Assembly: GCA_016875255.1 (NCBI GenBank)
Contig: VGRU01000128.1
Span: forward strand, 1 to 9,914
Source: Deltaproteobacteria bacterium
GTDB taxonomy: Bacteria > Desulfobacterota > BSN033 > UBA1163
DNA: 9,914 nucleotides
Reading direction: 5' to 3'
Positions 5,906 to 9,914 of this stretch are shown piece after piece. The position numbers and the translations under genes were made by a program. Position 1 is the stretch's first letter; each line of letters starts with the position of its first letter. The notes under the pieces were generated by a model, which had not been told where the DNA came from, did not search any database, and was given only the letters and a program-made list of their open reading frames with translations.

Positions 5906-7657
5906 TTAAGATTTTCTTTTTAATTTTTCAAGAAGTTTTTTCGCCATCTCATTATTGGGATTGACGGAAAGCGCTCGTTCAAGGTTTTCAATGCTCTGTT
6001 TTCTTTTTCCCTGTTTCTCTTGGACCATTCCAAGATTGAAGAGGGCTTCGTCAAGATAGGAAGGGGCCAATATCACGACGCGGTCGTACATTTCTTCGGA
6101 TTTTGGATACTCCTTTTTTATTGCGTAAAGATAGCCAAGGTTAAAAAACGCGGCAGCATACTTTGGGTCGAGCTCCCCAACCTTTTGAAACATCTCAATC
6201 GCTCTGGGATAGTCCTTCAATTTCATATAGACCGAGCCCAGCTGGAAGTGACCCTGTAGGCTTGCAGGGTCTAACTGAATGGCTTTGAGTAATAACGATT
6301 TTGCCTCCTCTGGATTTTTCTCCATCATCCCAGCGGCCTGGTCGCTCAGCGCTTTTGCCTCCGCATCGGGGGCTGGACCTTTTTCCTTGGCTTTTGCCAC
6401 CGTTGGAGATTCCTTACCTGGAGCCGTTTTTACAGATGGGTCCGGGACAGCAGGTTGAACGGATTTGACGGCTGCTTCTTTTGTTGGTGTTGTGACGGGC
6501 CTTTCCTTATACCAAAACGCAAAAACGACAATGAATGCGATCAGGACAATTGCGGCCACTCCATAGAAGACGCCTCGCTTCTTTTTCACTTCCTGTTCTA
6601 TTGCTTTCGGTAGGGTGTCTGGTTTTTCCTGAACTTCTCGATCAAGTCTCTCTTCTTTCTCAACGGCAGGCGGGTATGTCACGTCATTGATCGGTAAATC
6701 CTGCATCGTCCGCGATTCGGCAGCGATCTCTTCCTCAAAAAGGTCCTTCATATACTGAGAGAGTCCCCGGGCAGAAGGTCGCAATGAGAGCGCGACCATA
6801 CACTCCTCGATGTCGGCCAACATTTCGCCACAGGACTGATAACGTTGATCACGATCTTTTGTGAGACTCCTGTTGATGACCTGATAGATCATGGGGGGCA
6901 GACCACTGCGGGCGACTTCCGGAGGTTCGAATTCAGCCTTGCTGACCTTTGCGAGGATCTGCATGGTATCCGCCCCTGTGAACATCCGTTTATGGGTGAC
7001 CATTTCATATAGAAGGATTCCTGTCGAAAATAGATCGGAGCGATGATCAATCGGTTGCCCGGAAGCCTGCTCAGGAGACATGTAGGAAATCTTTCCCTTA
7101 ATCATGCCCAATTGGGTAATGGTGCTCTGGCTGGCAGCCTTTGCAATGCCGAAATCGACAATCTTTACTTCTCCCTCGTATGTGACGAAGATATTTTGAG
7201 GGCTGATGTCCCGATGGATGATGTTGAGAGACTTTCCCTGATAATCTTTCAGGTTGTGGGCATAGTCAAGGCCTGAACAGATTCGAGAGATGACATAGAG
7301 GGCAAGTTCGTTACTGATGGGTTTCCTCTTTTCCTGCGACTTACTGAAGATGTGACGGAGGTCTTTTCCGAAGAGATATTCCATGGCAATAAAATAGGAG
7401 TCCTCCATGGGTCCGAAGTCGTAGATCTGAACGATGTTCTGGTGGTGGAGCAGGGCTGCCAGCTTGGCCTCGTCAATGAAGGAGGTCAGAAGTTCTTTTT
7501 CATTAGCCAGGTGGGGGAGGATGGTCTTGACGGCAATCAGCTTCTCGAAGCCCTGGATACCCGTGATCTTGGCCCGGTAGAGCTGGGCCATCCCTCCAAC
7601 AGCCAGCTTTTCTAAAAGGAGATATTTCCCAAAGCGTGTCGGTCCCAAATCAGCCAT
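5906..7657 (-). CDS. Transmembrane Ser/Thr protein kinase with extracytoplasmic TPR domain
   Basis: A 583-aa Hanks-type kinase. The kinase domain is at about 11-285: glycine-rich loop LAVGGMA (18-24), ATP-anchoring K44 in IAVKTI, helix-C E63, catalytic loop HRDISPQN (148-155; D150, N155), DFG (168-170) and activation segment GKISYMSPEQ (188-197). All key residues are intact, so it should be active. A charged linker (about 305-360) leads to one TM segment (about 363-383), a Pro/Lys linker, and three to four TPRs (about 436-580; for example SLQGHFQLGSVYMKLKDYPR and AAAFFNLGYLYAIKKEYPKS). A single TM places the TPRs outside the cytoplasm, in the sensing position PASTA repeats occupy in PknB. It is the first gene of the operon, 34 nt from the predicted transcription start. 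The ATG at 7657 has AAGGGA about 8 nt upstream. Confidence 0.93.
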   Translation of the reverse strand: MADLGPTRFGKYLLLEKLAVGGMAQLYRAKITGIQGFEKLIAVKTILPHLANEKELLTSFIDEAKLAALLHHQNIVQIYDFGPMEDSYFIAMEYLFGKDLRHIFSKSQEKRKPISNELALYVISRICSGLDYAHNLKDYQGKSLNIIHRDISPQNIFVTYEGEVKIVDFGIAKAASQSTITQLGMIKGKISYMSPEQASGQPIDHRSDLFSTGILLYEMVTHKRMFTGADTMQILAKVSKAEFEPPEVARSGLPPMIYQVINRSLTKDRDQRYQSCGEMLADIEECMVALSLRPSARGLSQYMKDLFEEEIAAESRTMQDLPINDVTYPPAVEKEERLDREVQEKPDTLPKAIEQEVKKKRGVFYGVAAIVLIAFIVVFAFWYKERPVTTPTKEAAVKSVQPAVPDPSVKTAPGKESPTVAKAKEKGPAPDAEAKALSDQAAGMMEKNPEEAKSLLLKAIQLDPASLQGHFQLGSVYMKLKDYPRAIEMFQKVGELDPKYAAAFFNLGYLYAIKKEYPKSEEMYDRVVILAPSYLDEALFNLGMVQEKQGKRKQSIENLERALSVNPNNEMAKKLLEKLKRKS

Positions 7658-7697
7658 AACTTCTATCCCTTAGAAGGAAAGGTTTGAAACAGATGGA

Positions 7698-7726
7698 ATT
7701 ATATTAAATATTCAGTAAGCTGTCAA
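7698..7726 (-). promoter_or_regulatory. Perfect-consensus sigma70-type promoter of the kinase operon
   Basis: On the minus strand: -35 TTGACA (7726-7721, 6/6), a 17-bp spacer (7720-7704), and -10 TATAAT (7703-7698, 6/6). The predicted start is near 7691, about 34 nt before the kinase ATG. The spacer is AT-rich. I see no operator palindrome overlapping the boxes, which suggests strong, possibly constitutive, expression of the five-gene operon. Confidence 0.88.
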
Positions 7727-7767
7727 ACGTATTTAAGAGAGCTCTGAAAAACTATCTTTGGCTCTCT

Positions 7768-7802
7768 GATTTCACACCTGCCTACCGCAGGCAGGGATTT
7801 CA
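7768..7802. repeat. Short palindrome flanked by 7-bp direct repeats
   Basis: GATTTCA occurs at 7768-7774 and again at 7796-7802. Between them lies a 21-bp unit whose core is a 7-bp perfect stem, CCTGCCT (7777-7783) with AGGCAGG (7789-7795), around a 5-nt loop ACCGC. The arrangement resembles a small REP-like insertion with target duplication, upstream of the kinase operon promoter. The stem is not followed by a T-run on either strand, so it is not a typical terminator. Confidence 0.55.
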
Positions 7803-7823
7803 AAAGATGATTACTGAGATTAC

Positions 7824-7853
7824 AGAGATTTCTGGCCTTTTTCAGAAATCTCT
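7824..7853. repeat. 11-bp perfect inverted repeat (hairpin)
   Basis: AGAGATTTCTG (7824-7834) pairs perfectly with CAGAAATCTCT (7843-7853) around an 8-nt loop, GCCTTTTT. It lies 44-73 bp past the stop of the minus-strand gene at 7897, where a terminator would be expected. However, the minus-strand sequence after the stem is GTAATCTCAG with no U-run, and the stem is AT-rich. It could be a weak or Rho-assisted 3' end or an RNA-stabilising hairpin. Confidence 0.5.
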
Positions 7854-7896
7854 TTAAGGGTTGCACCTTCTTCACGGTCATCCGGACAACCATCCA

Positions 7897-8673
7897 TCAC
7901 TTTAATTGAACGACGAAAACATCGGCCTCTTTTTCTGTGGCATAGGGGCCGAAGAGGATGGATTCCGGAAACCCCTCCAGCTTGACGAAGTAAGAGGTAT
8001 CAGCGTTCATCTCGTTCTGAGCGGCCCAGGCCGTATATTCCTTCCCGCCTAAATTCAATTTCATCCCCTTTAACGGATAGCGAAGGCTCGATTGTGTGGG
8101 AAGGCTTCCTTTAGGGCCGACCGCATGGAAGGCGATCTCAGCGCCTGACACTCCAAACATCGCACCCGGCCAGGAACGGTTGCACGGCCCCACTTCGATC
8201 CATTGCCCGATGTGGGGATTTCCATAAGTGTCGAGACGGTACTCCGGGACAATCTCCTTCGCAGGCGTATTCACCTTGACCACCAGTTTGGCCGCCATGC
8301 TGGGATCGGTCATGGATAAAAGATCGCAACCTTTTAATGGCGTGGGAAGGGTTTCAGCAGGGGGGATCTCTCCTTCAGCGATGAGAAAGAGGATGGGGAA
8401 AGAGATCCCTTTTATTGCCTGAATGGTGAGGGTCAGAAGCGAGAGGCCATACCGGATGGAAGGGCTTTTCAAATTCTCACTCGATGCCAGAATGAGCCAG
8501 AGTGAGGTTTCTGGTTTGATCAACTCCTCCCGTGGCTTGGCCCACGCCATCTTGCTGATCTCATCCTCCCAGAAATGTCCCTTCACATCAAGACCATAGG
8601 TTTTAAGTTGAGCGATGAGGTTTTTCACCTTCTCTTCCGAGTCCATCATAGAAGTCAACCATATGGTTTTCAT
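7897..8673 (-). CDS. Unrecognised two-part protein with TIR-like alpha/beta N-terminal region
   Basis: I do not recognise this 258-aa protein with confidence. There is no signal peptide or TM segment, so it is probably cytoplasmic. Residues 1-125 alternate strands and helices: strand TIWLTS, helix EEKVKNLIAQLKTYG, strand LDVKGHFW, strand SLWLILAS, then SPSIRYGL and strand FPILFLIAEG. This order resembles TIR/SEFIR-type Rossmannoid folds, but the glutamate that TIR NADases carry near the IRYGL position is not evident. Residues about 150-258 look like a beta-rich domain with many aromatics (QWIEVGPCNRSWPGAMFGVSG, YFVKLEGFPESILFGPY). The start ATG at 8673 has GAAAGGAC six bases upstream. It lies 76 bp after the VWA lipoprotein gene, possibly in one transcript, and is separated from the kinase operon by 239 bp with its own promoter. 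Confidence 0.8.
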   Translation of the reverse strand: MKTIWLTSMMDSEEKVKNLIAQLKTYGLDVKGHFWEDEISKMAWAKPREELIKPETSLWLILASSENLKSPSIRYGLSLLTLTIQAIKGISFPILFLIAEGEIPPAETLPTPLKGCDLLSMTDPSMAAKLVVKVNTPAKEIVPEYRLDTYGNPHIGQWIEVGPCNRSWPGAMFGVSGAEIAFHAVGPKGSLPTQSSLRYPLKGMKLNLGGKEYTAWAAQNEMNADTSYFVKLEGFPESILFGPYATEKEADVFVVQLK

Positions 8674-8690
8674 TTGTTTGTCCTTTCAAA

Positions 8691-8733
8691 TAACTCCCCC
8701 CTCTTTTCTAAAGGGGGGGTGAGGGGGGGGTTA
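8691..8733. repeat. C-run/G-run inverted repeats with two alternative hairpins
   Basis: TAACTCCCCCCTC (8691-8703) can pair with GAGGGGGGGGTTA (8721-8733) along 13 bp with one G-T wobble on the plus strand (one A-C mismatch in minus-strand RNA). The same C-run can instead pair with AAAGGGGGGG (8710-8719) to form a 10-bp inner stem with a 3-nt loop, so the two hairpins exclude each other. It lies between two minus-strand genes. No long U-run follows on the minus strand, so an intrinsic terminator is not clearly shown. Confidence 0.6.
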
Positions 8734-8749
8734 TAGATTCTCATGACCT

Positions 8750-9913
8750 TTACGGATGATGCTCCACTGCCATCAGACTCATCTTGCCATCTTTATTTAT
8801 ATTAAAAGAATAGACATTCTTTACCCGGGGCTTTAATTCGACCTCCTGCTCAAAAGGTTTTTCGGTATCCGTTCTGAGAAGGTATTTTCCCTCTTCGATC
8901 GTCAGAGGAATCCCTACTTTTCCTTTGGCCACCACTTGTCCCTTTTTATCGGGTTCGGTTGAATAGAGGCCATAGGTGAAAGACATGATTTCAGCATCCA
9001 TAAAGGCGCTCAAGAGCTCATGGGGAGAGGTGGCCTCGAGATAGACGCTTCCGCTTGCCGTTGCGAGCTTATGATAAAAATCCCTGATCTTTTTACCCTC
9101 TTTATCATCCGGGCCCCGAAGGCCGTAGAGAATCGGGCTGAAATGGATCTTTTCATCCACCAGCTTTTTTATGGAATCAAATGCCGAGACGGTCAGGTCA
9201 TCGAAGTTGGGATACTCTCTTTTGAGCCTCTGCTCCCATGCCTTATCTTTAGAGATATTTTGAGCCAATAAAGGCCCTGTCTCCTCTCCATCCGTGATCA
9301 GGATGGCCGTGGCGTTGGGCAACCCCTTGAGAAGGCCGTGAGCCTTCAGAACGCTATAACCGATGGGAGTGTCTCCGATATAGGCTTTTTCCGATCCGAG
9401 GAATTGGATAGCCTTGAGAATGTCTTTTGGGTCGAACCCTTCCTTCGGAGAGCTGTAAATCAGCTCCACATCGGCGCAGGCTTCCATGGCCCTGACATAA
9501 TCCCTCCGGATGATGACGCCCTCAGAGGTCAACCCGGAGAGCTTTTTACTGCCGAAGACGACGAGCCTGACATCGTCCTTGGGCCTGAAGAGCGACACGA
9601 TCTGTTTTAGTCCTTCGTAAGCTGCCTCAAACCTCTTCTGCTCTTTCCCTCCGAGCCTCTCTTTCATGCTGCCCGAAGCATCGTAGATGACCACGATGTG
9701 GTTCTGGCCGCTTAAATTCTTGAGGGAATAATAGATCTCCTTCTTCTTCTCCAGAGCCTCTTCAGAGGAATCGGGTTGACCGGTTGGAGATCTGTGACCA
9801 ACCAGAAGGAACTCCGTTTTGACCTTATCTTTGGGAGGAGGGGGGGGTTGCCTACTGGCACAACCGTTCAGAAATAACAGAACGACAATAAAGATGGGAA
9901 AGATTTTTTTCAT
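8750..9913 (-). CDS. Lipoprotein with von Willebrand factor A domain
   Basis: A 387-aa predicted lipoprotein. The signal peptide ends LFLNGC, lipid cysteine 18, followed by a short Pro run (23-27). The VWA domain begins at about residue 71 and has a complete MIDAS metal site: DASGS (D78, S80, S82) after the strand HIVVIY, T182 in GDTPIG, and D208 in ILITDGEE. Sequence between these (RLVVFGSKK; YVRAMEACADVELIY) fits the fold. From about 310 to 387 there is a beta-rich C-terminal domain of unknown type (VGIPLTIEEGKYLLRTD, then VKNVYSFNINKDG). VWA domains with intact MIDAS bind partner proteins through a divalent cation; this one would act in the periplasm. The ATG is one base from the window edge, so its ribosome site and promoter are outside. 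It may be co-transcribed with the gene at 7897-8673. Confidence 0.88.
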   Translation of the reverse strand: MKKIFPIFIVVLLFLNGCASRQPPPPPKDKVKTEFLLVGHRSPTGQPDSSEEALEKKKEIYYSLKNLSGQNHIVVIYDASGSMKERLGGKEQKRFEAAYEGLKQIVSLFRPKDDVRLVVFGSKKLSGLTSEGVIIRRDYVRAMEACADVELIYSSPKEGFDPKDILKAIQFLGSEKAYIGDTPIGYSVLKAHGLLKGLPNATAILITDGEETGPLLAQNISKDKAWEQRLKREYPNFDDLTVSAFDSIKKLVDEKIHFSPILYGLRGPDDKEGKKIRDFYHKLATASGSVYLEATSPHELLSAFMDAEIMSFTYGLYSTEPDKKGQVVAKGKVGIPLTIEEGKYLLRTDTEKPFEQEVELKPRVKNVYSFNINKDGKMSLMAVEHHP

Positions 9914-9914
9914 C

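Noticed and set aside
7877..7892. Imperfect palindrome GGTCATCCGGACAACC near the end of the 258-aa gene, as a terminator
   Set aside because: Only 12 of 16 positions are symmetric, there is essentially no loop, and no U-run follows.
9338..9610. 90-codon plus-strand frame opposite the VWA gene
   Set aside because: It has no motif or ribosome site and is antisense to the VWA coding region that holds part of the MIDAS fold.

Overview
The window looks like chromosomal DNA of a Gram-negative deltaproteobacterium-like organism (Desulfobacterota or a relative). The reasons are lipoprotein signal peptides, a Ser/Thr kinase whose catalytic loop reads HRDISPQN (a form frequent in deltaproteobacterial kinases), a type VI secretion sheath homologue, and moderate GC content. 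This placement is an inference; there is no rRNA or other phylogenetic marker here.

Layout. A single plus-strand gene (84-1649) encodes what reads as a TssB-TssC fusion, i.e. both contractile-sheath subunits of a type VI secretion system in one short polypeptide. Everything else is on the minus strand. Reading leftwards from the right edge, these are: a lipoprotein with a von Willebrand A domain (8750-9913); an unrecognised two-part cytoplasmic protein (7897-8673); and then, from a perfect sigma70-type promoter at 7698-7726, a five-gene operon. The operon encodes a membrane Ser/Thr kinase with extracytoplasmic TPRs (5906-7657), a LysM lipoprotein with a Pro/Ala stalk (5334-5894), a membrane class III cyclase homologue that has lost nearly all catalytic residues (4023-5282), a lipoprotein LysM-NodB polysaccharide deacetylase (2978-4030), and a LysM/TPR lipoprotein (2078-2974). 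A small stand-alone GspE-N/MshEN-like protein (1733-1990) follows with its own near-consensus promoter (2026-2054), convergent with the sheath gene.

How the genes may work together (inference). Three successive lipoproteins carry peptidoglycan-binding LysM domains, one is also a carbohydrate deacetylase, and two integral membrane proteins have signalling-type cytoplasmic domains. The operon therefore looks like an envelope-sensing and wall-modifying module. Its position beside a T6SS sheath gene and a VWA lipoprotein recalls the kinase/VWA post-translational control of some T6SSs (PpkA-type), but nothing in the window proves that link.

Intergenic DNA. The 239-bp gap at 7658-7896 holds the operon promoter, a short palindrome flanked by 7-bp direct repeats, and an 11-bp perfect hairpin. 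The 76-bp gap at 8674-8749 holds a C-run and two G-runs that can form two mutually exclusive hairpins. I found no tRNA, rRNA, CRISPR array, transposase or plasmid feature.
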